From positions 1 through 26,238 of IMG/VR virus record IMGVR_UViG_3300032287_001307: a stretch of DNA of 26,238 bases. The stretch is one strand, 5' to 3'. Both the position numbers and the translations under genes were made by a program. The notes beneath the pieces are model-generated. The model worked only from the letters and a program-made list of their open reading frames with translations, made no database searches and had not been told where the DNA came from. Within the stretch, counting starts at the first letter, position 1. Each line of letters begins with the position of its first letter. Source of the DNA: a virus. Shown here piece after piece: positions 12,692-19,265 of this stretch.

Positions 12692-13102
12692 TTATTTCCT
12701 ATCGTAGGAAAGAGTTGGCACAGGAAGACCATTCTCTGTAGGAACATAGATGGTTACATTACCATTCTTGCTGCCATCTTCCAGACCAGTGATATACAGA
12801 TACTGAAGATACTCACGGTTGTCTTTCAGACTATCACCGATGATTTGGTTTGCCTTGGCAACACCTTGAGCACGGATGATTTCAGCATCAGCAAGTTGCG
12901 ATGCAGAATCTTTCTTTGCTTGTGCTTCCAACACTGCTACCTGACGAGTATATTCTGCCTTCTGCAGTTCTGCTTTACCAGCAAGAGATTGCTGCCACAC
13001 ATTATACTGTGGACCACCAATAAAGATGATAGCACCAAGAGTAACAATGCCACCAACTACAACAACAGCAGCAGGGTCAATAAATCCGTTTTGTTTGTTC
13101 AT
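12692..13102 (-). CDS. SPFH/band-7-derived membrane protein
   Basis: A 136-aa protein with one N-terminal membrane segment (AAVVVVGGIVTLGAIIFIGG), then an Ala/Gln/Lys-rich coiled coil (GKAELQKAEYTRQVAVLEAQ and SASQLADAEIIRAQGVAKAN), then EYLQYLYITGLEDGSKNGNV. The latter part matches the C-terminal arm of prohibitin/band-7 proteins, while the SPFH beta domain (usually ~150 residues) is missing. Proteins like this occur in cyanophages and may disturb host membrane scaffolds; the role is inferred. It overlaps the upstream gene by four bases. Confidence 0.75.
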   Translation of the reverse strand: MNKQNGFIDPAAVVVVGGIVTLGAIIFIGGPQYNVWQQSLAGKAELQKAEYTRQVAVLEAQAKKDSASQLADAEIIRAQGVAKANQIIGDSLKDNREYLQYLYITGLEDGSKNGNVTIYVPTENGLPVPTLSYDRK

Positions 13103-13281
13103 TTTGTAGAGACTCCAGTGTTTTTGAAAATAGCGTTAGCAAGAAAGATAATAGCAAAGTTCTGCCAGAAGGTCAAAGATACGTTGAACCAAGACAGAAT
13201 AACTCCAAGCAACCATGCTTCAAAGAATAGACCAGCAGTAGCAAGGACAAGTACAAAAAAGGCAAGACCAAAGATTTTCAT
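13099..13281 (-). CDS. Small membrane protein, 60 aa
   Basis: Two hydrophobic segments: MKIFGLAFFVLVLATAGLFF and, after WLLGVILSWFNVSL, FAIIFLANAIF; it ends KNTGVSTK. Its stop overlaps the ATG of the SPFH-like gene, which suggests that the two membrane proteins are made together and may interact. Function unknown. Confidence 0.65.
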   Translation of the reverse strand: MKIFGLAFFVLVLATAGLFFEAWLLGVILSWFNVSLTFWQNFAIIFLANAIFKNTGVSTK

Positions 13282-13284
13282 AGA

Positions 13285-13671
13285 TCAAACAGCAAGAGCA
13301 CCAGAAGGAATCTCAACGATTTCAGGCAGTTTTCTATCATTGTATTGATTCATATTGTAGCACACCCATTCACCGTTGCGGAAGACGTATGCGAACTCTT
13401 CGCTGTTCTCAGGCAGAAGATACTCACACAGGTCAGCATCAAGACGGGGAGGACAATCTTCACCACGAGCAGAATAATACTCAGGTTGCTTGTCTTCACC
13501 CCAGCAATTGCTCATATCGCCACCATCAATCAGTTCGGCAACAAGTTCTTTACTGTTGTAATGGGTGTGAAGAATACGACCCAACCACTCAGGATAACCA
13601 TCCCAGTGATGATATGCGGAGAGAATAGAACCATCAGCGAGTTCGATACCAATTCGTGAGCGGGTTGCCAT
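13285..13671 (-). CDS. Conserved phage hypothetical, 128 aa
   Basis: Begins MATRSRIGIELADGSILSAY and continues HHWDGYPEWLGRILHTHY, a signature of a family widespread in phages and some bacteria, followed by LVAELIDGGDMS and a C-terminal EWVCYNMNQYNDRKLPE. Several aromatic, His, Cys and acidic residues are conserved-looking, but no activity is known to me. It follows class-1 repeat copy 9 and stops three bases before the membrane protein start. Confidence 0.75.
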   Translation of the reverse strand: MATRSRIGIELADGSILSAYHHWDGYPEWLGRILHTHYNSKELVAELIDGGDMSNCWGEDKQPEYYSARGEDCPPRLDADLCEYLLPENSEEFAYVFRNGEWVCYNMNQYNDRKLPEIVEIPSGALAV

Positions 13672-13690
13672 TTCAAAGTTTGTTGCTTAC

Positions 13691-13720
13691 ACTATAAGAA
13701 CACTTTCAAGGCCCCAGAGT
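13691..13720 (-). repeat. Class-1 intergenic repeat, copy 9
   Basis: Core with GTGTTC in place of GTGTCC, TATAGTGTAAGC after it, and the ATG at 13671 beyond. It lies one base past the stop of the 13722-13889 gene. It is the copy at the highest coordinate; none is seen from here to 26 kb. Confidence 0.9.
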
Positions 13721-13721
13721 T

Positions 13722-13889
13722 TCAGTCAGCACCAACATAAGAAAGTGACCTAACAAACAATTCTGTAAACCTTTCTTGTTTTTCTGGGTGAACTGCTGCG
13801 GGATTGTCGTTAATTGCTTTACGAAGAGCATCAAGTTCATTCCATTCTGCATCACTCAGTTTGTCTTGTTTTCCCGACGCTAACGTCAT
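13722..13889 (-). CDS. Hypothetical 55-aa protein
   Basis: MTLASGKQDKLSDAEWNELD, then ALRKAINDNPAAVHPEKQER, ending RSLSYVGAD; helical and charged, unrecognised. A Shine-Dalgarno-like GAGGG lies nine bases before the ATG at 13889. Three 30-bp direct repeats lie immediately upstream, so its expression may be specially controlled. Confidence 0.65.
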   Translation of the reverse strand: MTLASGKQDKLSDAEWNELDALRKAINDNPAAVHPEKQERFTELFVRSLSYVGAD

Positions 13890-13906
13890 AATTTACCCTC
13901 AATTAT

Positions 13907-13996
13907 GTGTAAATCCTAACATTATTTAAGGGGGAAGTGTAATTCCTTAATATTGTTTTTAGATTGGTGTAATACTTCTTAATCATTCAAAGAATG
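13907..13996. repeat. Three 30-bp imperfect direct repeats
   Basis: GTGT lies at 13907, 13937 and 13967, exactly 30 bp apart, each followed by AA(a/t)(t/a)C and then an AT-rich stretch. The array starts 18 bp upstream of the ATG at 13889 and its last unit reaches 14 bp into the 3' end of the 13983-14204 gene. The period near three helical turns would place bound proteins on one face of the DNA. Confidence 0.6.
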
Positions 13997-14204
13997 TACC
14001 AAAGTTGCCACTGCTGCCTGGTTTCCGCGTTTCAAGCATATCCATAATCTGCTCAAACTTCTTACATTGCTCTATACTCAAAAGAAGTTCTGAGAGTTGT
14101 TTTACCACTAGCGGTTTTTCATTTGTAGCAGCAGACTTAATAGCTGCACGAAGATGTGATTCTGCTTCTAGAAGATGATCTAACGTTTGTTTACTTAGTG
14201 CCAT
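13983..14204 (-). CDS. Hypothetical 73-aa helical protein
   Basis: MALSKQTLDHLLEAESHLRA, then AIKSAATNEKPLVVKQLSEL, ending SSGNFGTFFE. Predicted as two or three amphipathic helices; unrecognised. It overlaps the end of the AbrB-like gene by 14 bases and is probably coupled to it. Confidence 0.65.
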   Translation of the reverse strand: MALSKQTLDHLLEAESHLRAAIKSAATNEKPLVVKQLSELLLSIEQCKKFEQIMDMLETRKPGSSGNFGTFFE

Positions 14205-14715
14205 TTACTTTCCTCACAGTATAAGAACCATTACCATTATCTACCCATTCTACCGTATCACCTTCTTTAAGGTCCGCTACTTCAAGCAAATCATCAGGAA
14301 GGTTGATGTAGCAATCACCAGTAATTTCATCAACATAAACAGGAAGTTGCCACTTTACAACTTTATCTTCCTTTTGATAATATTCTGCTTCTCTTAAAGC
14401 ATATTCTTCTGGGTAATAATTTTGTTCCCAAAAATCTTTCCAAGCACTTTTACATTCTGGTGATAGGTCATCTTTATCACAACTCAGGATTCTATCTACA
14501 CAATCATCATATCCTTTGATGTGTCCAATACCATTACCATTTAACAGAGCAAGAAGTTCGTATGCTTGACCTGTGTAATGTTTGTGATGATAGTATTGTT
14601 CTTCTATAACCTTTTTGATTGTATTATAAATCTCTTCTGGTGTTGCTTCGCCAGCAGACATTGCATCGTGCAACCAGTTTTCAAGGTTTTCAAGTGAATA
14701 CTTTTTATAGTCCAT
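14191..14715 (-). CDS. AbrB-like C-terminal domain protein, 174 aa
   Basis: The N-terminal ~120 residues (MDYKKYSLENLENWLHDAMS, HHKHYTGQAYELLALLNGNG) look like a conserved cyanophage protein of unknown role. The last ~50 residues (CYINLPDDLLEVADLKEGDT then VEWVDNGNGSYTVRKV) resemble the SpoVT-AbrB/MazE-like swapped-hairpin DNA-binding fold. The ATG at 14715 lies two bases past the upstream stop; an earlier in-frame start would overlap. It could be a regulator or antitoxin-type protein, but no toxin gene is visible nearby. Confidence 0.65.
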   Translation of the reverse strand: MDYKKYSLENLENWLHDAMSAGEATPEEIYNTIKKVIEEQYYHHKHYTGQAYELLALLNGNGIGHIKGYDDCVDRILSCDKDDLSPECKSAWKDFWEQNYYPEEYALREAEYYQKEDKVVKWQLPVYVDEITGDCYINLPDDLLEVADLKEGDTVEWVDNGNGSYTVRKVNGTK

Positions 14716-14717
14716 AA

Positions 14718-14921
14718 TCAATCTTTGGGTTTAGGTTTAGAGCACTCATTACAATAATAAGAGAATCCATCACGAAAGTATTTTACGGCAGAGTAGTGAT
14801 AAATGTCAAGTGGTTTTTCCACTCCACATTTATCACAAATCCTGTTCTTTTTTGTAGGATTTTCTTGCTTTTTTGACTCTCTTAAGTTCTGCTTTAATGT
14901 TTTTATAAGCTGTCTCAGCAT
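14718..14921 (-). CDS. Small zinc-ribbon protein, 67 aa (start uncertain)
   Basis: The C-terminal half carries CDKCGVEKPLDIYHYSAVKY and YYCNECSKP, a CxxC...CxxC zinc-binding pair. The frame is open far upstream inside the 14833-15015 gene. The nearest ATG (14921) creates an 89-base overlap in a +1 frame relative to that gene, and the overlapped part (MLRQLIKTLKQNLRESKKQE) is Lys-rich and may not be authentic. A later non-ATG start or frameshifted synthesis from the upstream gene are alternatives. Confidence 0.5.
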   Translation of the reverse strand: MLRQLIKTLKQNLRESKKQENPTKKNRICDKCGVEKPLDIYHYSAVKYFRDGFSYYCNECSKPKPKD

Positions 14922-15015
14922 CAATCTTTCCTCCCATTTCAAGAGCACAGATAATATCCACTCTTGTACCAAAATGAACCAGTGCTGACTCAAAAGTGGA
15001 TAAATCATCGTACAT
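14833..15015 (-). CDS. Hypothetical 60-aa protein
   Basis: [20 protein letters not shown], then IICALEMGGKIDAETAYKNI, and a very basic end (KRVKKARKSYKKEQDL). The ATG at 15015 overlaps the ferredoxin stop by one base (TGATG). The A-rich 3' end contains two AAAAAAG runs and overlaps the zinc-ribbon frame. Function unknown. Confidence 0.65.
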   Translation of the reverse strand: MYDDLSTFESALVHFGTRVDIICALEMGGKIDAETAYKNIKAELKRVKKARKSYKKEQDL

Positions 15016-15305
15016 CAAAGGTTCTCCTCTTGCTCTGTAAGAATTACACAATCACTCAGAGGATATGCTACACAAAGCAATGAGAATCCTTGATCCATTT
15101 GTTCATCATCAAGGAAAGTCTGTTCGCTATTATCAACTTCACCTTCCAGAACTTTACCCGTACAAGCACTACAAGCACCCGCACGACAAGAATATGGAAG
15201 GTCAATTCCTGCATCTTGTGCTGCCTCAAGAATATACTGATCTTCAGCACATTCTACAGTCTGTTCAGTACCATCAGGACTACGAAAAGTAATAGAGTAA
15301 GTCAT
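15015..15305 (-). CDS. petF: Plant-type [2Fe-2S] ferredoxin
   Basis: 96 aa, the usual size for photosynthetic ferredoxin. The cluster ligands are visible as [13 protein letters not shown] (CxxxxCxxC, residues ~40-48) and the distal Cys in [10 protein letters not shown] (~78). N-terminal [15 protein letters not shown] forms the expected beta hairpin. It accepts electrons from photosystem I and delivers them to reductases; cyanophages carry such genes to support host redox metabolism or phage-encoded bilin reductases and ribonucleotide reductase. It overlaps the upstream coiled-coil gene by four bases. Confidence 0.95.
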   Translation of the reverse strand: MTYSITFRSPDGTEQTVECAEDQYILEAAQDAGIDLPYSCRAGACSACTGKVLEGEVDNSEQTFLDDEQMDQGFSLLCVAYPLSDCVILTEQEENL

Positions 15306-15544
15306 TTGATTTCCTCAGCGGTATTAGGTAATTTATAAGGTTCAGACGAAAGTATATTTATTCTCTCATCAACTGCTTCAATAGAGTTCATCAGTTCATA
15401 GAGAGAATTGGATGTTTCTACATTTTCTTGTTCCAAAATCTCTATGCGTTTTTGCAATTCTACAATCACACCATAGAGGTCAATATGTTCTTCACAAATA
15501 GGAAGTGTTGATGGAGCAAAAAACTTTTTTATAAATTTAATCAT
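15302..15544 (-). CDS. Hypothetical 80-aa coiled-coil protein
   Basis: A short basic/hydrophobic N-terminus ([15 protein letters not shown]), then a coiled coil ([40 protein letters not shown]). Unrecognised. It overlaps ferredoxin by four bases at its end and the upstream gene by eight bases at its start, so it is part of a coupled run. Confidence 0.65.
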   Translation of the reverse strand: MIKFIKKFFAPSTLPICEEHIDLYGVIVELQKRIEILEQENVETSNSLYELMNSIEAVDERINILSSEPYKLPNTAEEIK

Positions 15545-15722
15545 TATTCTTGATTATTGAGTTGTAGTATCTGTTATATCCAATAAATCTATTCATATTA
15601 GGTTTTACACCTAAACTTTCACAGCATTCAAGATAAGAAAGGAACTCAAAATATGGAGTTGATGCGTCTAGTGCTGGATAGTTTGGACTATAATACCCTA
15701 TAATTTTACGAAAGTCAATCAC
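15537..15722 (-). CDS. Hypothetical 61-aa protein, GTG start
   Basis: Reads IDFRKIIGYYSPNYPALDAS, then FEFLSYLECCESLGVKPNMN, ending [10 protein letters not shown]. Unrecognised; aromatic-rich. The only suitable start is GTG at 15722, eight bases inside the 3' end of the endonuclease gene. That overlap suggests the endonuclease gene inserted very close to this start and may have replaced its original leader. Confidence 0.55.
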   Translation of the reverse strand: MIDFRKIIGYYSPNYPALDASTPYFEFLSYLECCESLGVKPNMNRFIGYNRYYNSIIKNND

Positions 15723-16473
15723 ACATCTTTACCATCCAACTTTTACATCCAGGGACTATTTTACCAGTTTTTATCATATTTCGCATCCCCCAAGAAGAAA
15801 TATTATTTTCATTACAAAACTTTTGAAATCCACCAATAACAATATATTCTTCACCTTTTGGAGAAGTAAATATAAATTTTTTTGCACTTGGGTGATTTTC
15901 TGATTTATATTTATTTTTCCTCCCTTCCTTCATTTTATCTATAACATATTTTGGTCTAGGAACGCCTTTTCTCATTTCACTTAATCTTTTTTTAGCATCT
16001 TCAGAAATAACTGGTCCCTTTTTACCCTTTAATTTTTCACTCAAATTCTTTTTAGCATCTTCGCTCCATTTCCTTCCTTTATTTGCCTCACTTATTTTTT
16101 TCTTTGCTTCATCAGAATGTTTAAAACATTTCATTCTTTCAGAATATTTTTTTCTTACATCTTCAGGAACAATCCAAGTTGTTCCACCATCACCACCAGA
16201 AGTCATATTATATCCTTCAGATAAAGTTTTATATTTTTCAATATAAAAAACTTCTCTTTCATCAAGAATGTTTTTATCACATTCTTCAATTATTCCAAAT
16301 ATAAAGTTATTCCACCCATATTTTCTTACAGCAGAATAAAATTTTGTTACTTTATTATTTCTAACATTTCTGCGATGTCTGGTCAATCTATTAGAAATAG
16401 ATATACTTTTTCCTATGTATTTTTTACCAGTTAAAATACAATGAAAACAGTATATTACTGCGGTTTTTTTCAT
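15715..16473 (-). CDS. GIY-YIG/NUMOD3 homing endonuclease
   Basis: 252 aa. The GIY-YIG domain has VIYCFHC and GKKYIGKS (residues ~5-22), an Arg-rich helix (NRLTRHRRNVRNN) and LDEREVFYIEKYKTLSEGYN with the catalytic Glu. Several NUMOD3 repeats follow (SDEAKKKISEANKGRKWSED, DAKKRLSEMRKGVPRP), then a C-terminal NUMOD1/HTH-like segment (GFQKFCNENNISSWGMRN). It resembles the 12021-12596 enzyme at the N-terminus (IYC-HC-GKKYIG) but has more DNA-binding repeats. I chose the ATG at 16473 because earlier starts would translate the late promoter and lock stem. Confidence 0.88.
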   Translation of the reverse strand: MKKTAVIYCFHCILTGKKYIGKSISISNRLTRHRRNVRNNKVTKFYSAVRKYGWNNFIFGIIEECDKNILDEREVFYIEKYKTLSEGYNMTSGGDGGTTWIVPEDVRKKYSERMKCFKHSDEAKKKISEANKGRKWSEDAKKNLSEKLKGKKGPVISEDAKKRLSEMRKGVPRPKYVIDKMKEGRKNKYKSENHPSAKKFIFTSPKGEEYIVIGGFQKFCNENNISSWGMRNMIKTGKIVPGCKSWMVKMCD

Positions 16474-16477
16474 TTTA

Positions 16478-16563
16478 GTGTCTGGGGAATGACTATTAGT
16501 ATTTATAGTATAAATGTGGGACTTATACAACTCCTATCTCCCCAGACACAAGTTGTTGCCCAC
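16478..16563 (-). promoter_or_regulatory. Late-promoter translation lock for the 15715-16473 gene
   Basis: An 11-bp perfect inverted repeat (16539-16549 with 16478-16488); the proximal arm ends four bases before the ATG at 16473. A perfect TATAAATA late promoter (16507-16500) lies between. The distal arm sits in the loop of a hairpin formed by 16559-16563 with 16516-16520 plus 16551-16556 with 16527-16532. It shares GACTTA(C/T)ACAACT and this layout with 10290-10378, while the lock stem differs at three positions, each compensated. Confidence 0.85.
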
Positions 16564-16573
16564 AAGTTATGTA

Positions 16574-16729
16574 TCACCCATCTTTCTTTATATCTGGATG
16601 AGGTGCATAAAGAGGACCAGGATAATTACCTGCAAACTTTGCAAGTTCTTGCACTGCTTCTATGGTTTCTTGAGTTTCTTCCCACTCAAAAGTAGTACCA
16701 GATTTTGTCGTATAAGTTCGTTGAGTCAT
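16574..16729 (-). CDS. Hypothetical 51-aa protein
   Basis: MTQRTYTTKSGTTFEWEETQ, then ETIEAVQELAKFAGNYPGPL, ending APHPDIKKDG. A short beta hairpin, a helix and a Pro-rich end; unrecognised. It stops about ten bases before the hairpin of the endonuclease cassette. Confidence 0.6.
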   Translation of the reverse strand: MTQRTYTTKSGTTFEWEETQETIEAVQELAKFAGNYPGPLYAPHPDIKKDG

Positions 16730-16752
16730 AGTTAATTTCAATTCGTTGATAT

Positions 16753-16965
16753 TTAGAGTTTATAATCTACACTTCCACTATAGGTTGTTGTAGTTTCCTC
16801 ATATTGTTTCTCTTGCTTAAACTTTAGAAACCACCTTGTTGCTTTAATACATTCTTCTTCAGTAAAAGACGTGATAATACACTTACCTTCTTTATCATAA
16901 GAATCCCAAGTTCCATATTTTTTCTTTTCTACATAGAACTCATCATCAATCAATTGTTTATCCAT
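16753..16965 (-). CDS. Hypothetical 70-aa protein
   Basis: MDKQLIDDEFYVEKKKYGTW, then DSYDKEGKCIITSFTEEECI, then KATRWFLKFKQEKQYEETTT. The pattern of strands plus an EECI-ATRWFLK helix resembles the 21319-21558 protein in style (Trp/Tyr-rich strands followed by an E-E-A/C-x-x-F helix), but similarity is weak. Overlaps the upstream gene by eight bases. Confidence 0.65.
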   Translation of the reverse strand: MDKQLIDDEFYVEKKKYGTWDSYDKEGKCIITSFTEEECIKATRWFLKFKQEKQYEETTTTYSGSVDYKL

Positions 16966-17107
16966 AATGACTTAATTGCCTTTCTAATTCTACTTTCATA
17001 CTAATCAAATGACTATACAAAAATTGTTGATACTCATTCTCCTCCAGTAGTTTTGTAAGATTATCAACTTGCATCAAAGCAAGAATGAGTTTGGTCTTAT
17101 CGTTCAT
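16958..17107 (-). CDS. Hypothetical 49-aa helical protein
   Basis: MNDKTKLILALMQVDNLTKL, then LEENEYQQFLYSHLISMKVE, then LERQLSHYG. Two amphipathic helices with heptad-like Leu spacing; unrecognised. The start overlaps the upstream stop by four bases and its stop overlaps the next ATG by eight bases. Confidence 0.65.
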   Translation of the reverse strand: MNDKTKLILALMQVDNLTKLLEENEYQQFLYSHLISMKVELERQLSHYG

Positions 17108-17421
17108 TTTTTACGCTTTGGATTGCGAGTAGTGTTTCTAGTGGAATCCACGCTGGATTTTCCTTTGCGAACTGCACCTGTACCTCTGTTACTTTTTGGT
17201 TTAGGTGTCTGCTCCACACTTCTCTTGTTTCTTTTACTGGGTTGAATGGATTCTCCATCTCGATAATCAATCTTAATAGTTTTCTTATCTAGTTTATACC
17301 TATTCAGGTATTTTTGCAAGTGCCCTTCGCAGGAAAAGAAGCAAACCGTCTTTTCTTTTTTCTCACCAAACTCTAATCTGTATGGATGATTTTCATACGG
17401 AAACAAAGAGGTTTCAATCAT
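17104..17421 (-). CDS. Conserved phage hypothetical, 105 aa
   Basis: The N-terminal half (MIETSLFPYENHPYRLEFGE, CFFSCEGHLQKYLNRYKLDK) looks like a compact conserved domain found in T4-type cyanophage hypotheticals. The C-terminal 50 residues are disordered and very basic (KSSVDSTRNTTRNPKRKK), consistent with nucleic-acid contact. It overlaps its neighbours by four bases on each side. Confidence 0.65.
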   Translation of the reverse strand: MIETSLFPYENHPYRLEFGEKKEKTVCFFSCEGHLQKYLNRYKLDKKTIKIDYRDGESIQPSKRNKRSVEQTPKPKSNRGTGAVRKGKSSVDSTRNTTRNPKRKK

Positions 17422-17810
17422 CGTGTGAAGGTCTCATGCTCTACTACTTTACCATACTTAAAGTGAATACGGCAACGGGGCCAATCAGCATAGTGTCCGC
17501 TCCACATTGATGGATACACTTCAATATACTTTGTGATTGGATGAACTTTATACTTTCCGTGTTGTCCCGTAGGTATCCATTCATAGTTTAGAAATAGATG
17601 TTTAGGATTATATCGTGGGTCATCCTTCTCAATAATTTCAAAGGTACTTGTTCCCATATAATCAGGACACCACAAATAACCAGCAGGGTCAATCCAAAAA
17701 TGGGTCATAGTTCCACTATAACCCTCTTCTATATCTTTAGTTTGTAGCTCTACATTTGTGAAATCAGGTCCTAAATCATATGAAGACCTTACATAGTCAA
17801 AAAGTCCCAT
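17418..17810 (-). CDS. Conserved phage hypothetical, 130 aa
   Basis: MGLFDYVRSSYDLGPDFTNV, then ELQTKDIEEGYSGTMTHFWI, with a Trp/Tyr-rich beta second half (YPSMWSGHYADWPRCRIHFK). This start is typical of a small family widespread in tailed phages; function unknown to me. It overlaps the upstream gene by 14 bases. Confidence 0.7.
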   Translation of the reverse strand: MGLFDYVRSSYDLGPDFTNVELQTKDIEEGYSGTMTHFWIDPAGYLWCPDYMGTSTFEIIEKDDPRYNPKHLFLNYEWIPTGQHGKYKVHPITKYIEVYPSMWSGHYADWPRCRIHFKYGKVVEHETFTR

Positions 17811-18195
17811 CGTCTAATTCCTCATTTAAATCCACATCAACACCATCAACAAGATCCTCCAATCGTTTCATAAAAACTTCATCCATAGGAATAACTTTCT
17901 CCTTACCAGTTCTCACATCTTCCGCAAGTTGCATCAAATGCTCAAGAAACTCTTTGGGATAAACCTCATCCTCACCTAAACTTCCCCAGAACCATTCAAT
18001 ACATTCCTGCTCTGGGTCATCATCTTTCAATAGACCATAACCCTCATAGTTGGAGCACATCAAATCGCACCAAATACGAAAAGCAATACCAATACTCTGC
18101 CATCCCGTCATCCAAGCGTGACCAATCCAATATTCCCACCAGTTTAAGGTGGTTTTCTCCTTATCTGTTGATAATACTGCTGTAGAGAATATCAT
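17797..18195 (-). CDS. Hypothetical 132-aa acidic protein
   Basis: A Trp-rich N-terminal third (LNWWEYWIGHAWMTGWQSIG, IAFRIWCDLMCSNYEGYGLL) followed by an acidic helical C-terminal part (EDLVDGVDVDLNEELDDGTF). Unrecognised. It starts three bases past the stop of the metalloprotease gene and overlaps the next gene by 14 bases. Confidence 0.65.
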   Translation of the reverse strand: MIFSTAVLSTDKEKTTLNWWEYWIGHAWMTGWQSIGIAFRIWCDLMCSNYEGYGLLKDDDPEQECIEWFWGSLGEDEVYPKEFLEHLMQLAEDVRTGKEKVIPMDEVFMKRLEDLVDGVDVDLNEELDDGTF

Positions 18196-18198
18196 AAA

Positions 18199-18717
18199 TC
18201 ATCCCCACATACCAGTCAAAGCATCATAATCTGCAGTTCTCCATTTTGAAGGATAACCACCTTCTATAGTATAACCCATAATCGTATCTTTTGTAGTTGC
18301 ACTTTCTTTAGGATTTGTACTCAAGTAATAATCACCATCATAAGCACTGAAAGGATGTTCTAATCCTAATGTATGACCAAATTCGTGATTTACTATCCAT
18401 TTTCTTACATTAAGTGGATGATTTTCTCTTACATATACATTCCAATATGTTTGATTATATTCCGCTTTTCCTAACTTGAAAGGATTACCATCAATAAATC
18501 TCATAACCTGATAAAATCTTATATCTGCTTTTTTTGCTTTGTTAACTATTTTAAAATCTACACCAAGCATCCAGTCAGTTGATTCAATCATTTGAGTTGT
18601 ATATGAAGTTAATCCCTTCATACTTTTATCAACGTAAACTGTTAGAATATTATCACTTACTATCGATTTTGTCCATCCTAAAAAAGTAGAATCAGTCAAA
18701 TAAATCGGGTCAAGCAT
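18199..18717 (-). CDS. Metzincin-type zinc metalloprotease
   Basis: 172 aa with the full zinc motif HEFGHTLGLEH (HExxHxxGxxH, about residues 111-121) and a downstream Met-turn candidate, TIMGYTI. Family knowledge says the three His bind Zn and the Glu activates water for peptide hydrolysis, as in serralysins and matrixins. Only the catalytic domain is present, with no signal peptide and no RTX tail. An RTX-repeat protein is encoded two genes upstream (19262-19915), so the pair may be a split serralysin-like enzyme. A NATAAATA late promoter about 50 bases upstream suggests a virion or lysis-stage role. Confidence 0.85.
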   Translation of the reverse strand: MLDPIYLTDSTFLGWTKSIVSDNILTVYVDKSMKGLTSYTTQMIESTDWMLGVDFKIVNKAKKADIRFYQVMRFIDGNPFKLGKAEYNQTYWNVYVRENHPLNVRKWIVNHEFGHTLGLEHPFSAYDGDYYLSTNPKESATTKDTIMGYTIEGGYPSKWRTADYDALTGMWG

Positions 18718-18765
18718 CTTACTTCTCCCAGACAGAATTGGTTATTTAATTTTTAGAATCAGCAC

Positions 18766-18773
18766 TATTTATT
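18766..18773 (-). promoter_or_regulatory. Late promoter AATAAATA
   Basis: Minus strand AAATAAATAGTGCT, overlapping the TAA stop of the 18769-19044 gene, with the metalloprotease ATG about 50 bases downstream and a GGGAG Shine-Dalgarno sequence. A similar string (ATAAATAGT(A)GTGCT) overlaps stops at 22811 and, more loosely, 9106. Confidence 0.6.
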
Positions 18774-19044
18774 TTTTACGTTGGTTATAGGTAATCACAT
18801 ACTTCTCGTGCTCATTATGCAAATCAGAGCATACATAATGCTCCAACTTACCACCAAGTTTATCAGCAACCATCTCCAGTCGTTCTCTGCATTCAATTTC
18901 ATTCTCCTCAATTACTTTATTGCATTCTTTCATAATTGCATTAATGAAATCATCTTCAGTCCAAGTATTGAATACCCATTCAACTGGGTCATTAGGATCC
19001 CAAGAAATCTCAAATGAGTAATCTTCAAGTTCTTTTACTTCCAT
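18769..19044 (-). CDS. Hypothetical 91-aa acidic protein
   Basis: MEVKELEDYSFEISWDPNDP, then VEWVFNTWTEDDFINAIMKE, ending NEHEKYVITYNQRKK. Acidic; a beta-alpha-alpha-beta layout is likely. Unrecognised. The ATG shares one base with the upstream stop (TAATG). Confidence 0.65.
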   Translation of the reverse strand: MEVKELEDYSFEISWDPNDPVEWVFNTWTEDDFINAIMKECNKVIEENEIECRERLEMVADKLGGKLEHYVCSDLHNEHEKYVITYNQRKK

Positions 19045-19265
19045 TATTTCTCACACCTCATAAAATACTTGTACTCGGCAAACATACTATTTTCCCACCG
19101 AATGATATCACATCCTTGATAGTTTGCTACTACCTCAAAGTTAGTTTTAGGTTTCGGTGGTTCTTCTGGTTTGCGGAAACCATCAAAAATAGCAGGCAGC
19201 ATAAAATACAAACCAGCAAGACAGAACCCTGTAAATAATCCAAGTGCGTAGTTAGGAAATCTCAT
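19044..19265 (-). CDS. Small membrane protein, 73 aa
   Basis: An N-terminal membrane segment (YALGLFTGFCLAGLYFMLPA) is followed by a Pro-rich linker (RKPEEPPKPKTN) and a C-terminal soluble part with CDIIRWENSMFAEYKYFMRC, where two Cys could form a disulfide. Unrecognised; overlaps the RTX gene's stop by four bases. Confidence 0.65.
   Translation of the reverse strand: MRFPNYALGLFTGFCLAGLYFMLPAIFDGFRKPEEPPKPKTNFEVVANYQGCDIIRWENSMFAEYKYFMRCEK

Noticed and set aside
12608-13348. A 246-codon + strand open frame
   Set aside because: It runs antisense across the lock cassette and the SPFH-like and membrane protein genes; its sequence is the low-complexity shadow of those frames.
175-13720. The nine similar repeats as a CRISPR array
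   Set aside because: Copies are hundreds to thousands of bases apart with genes between them and no cas genes; they are intergenic regulatory elements.
13907-13996. Replication origin
   Set aside because: Three iterons alone, without replication genes or a clear unwinding element beside them, do not support an origin call.
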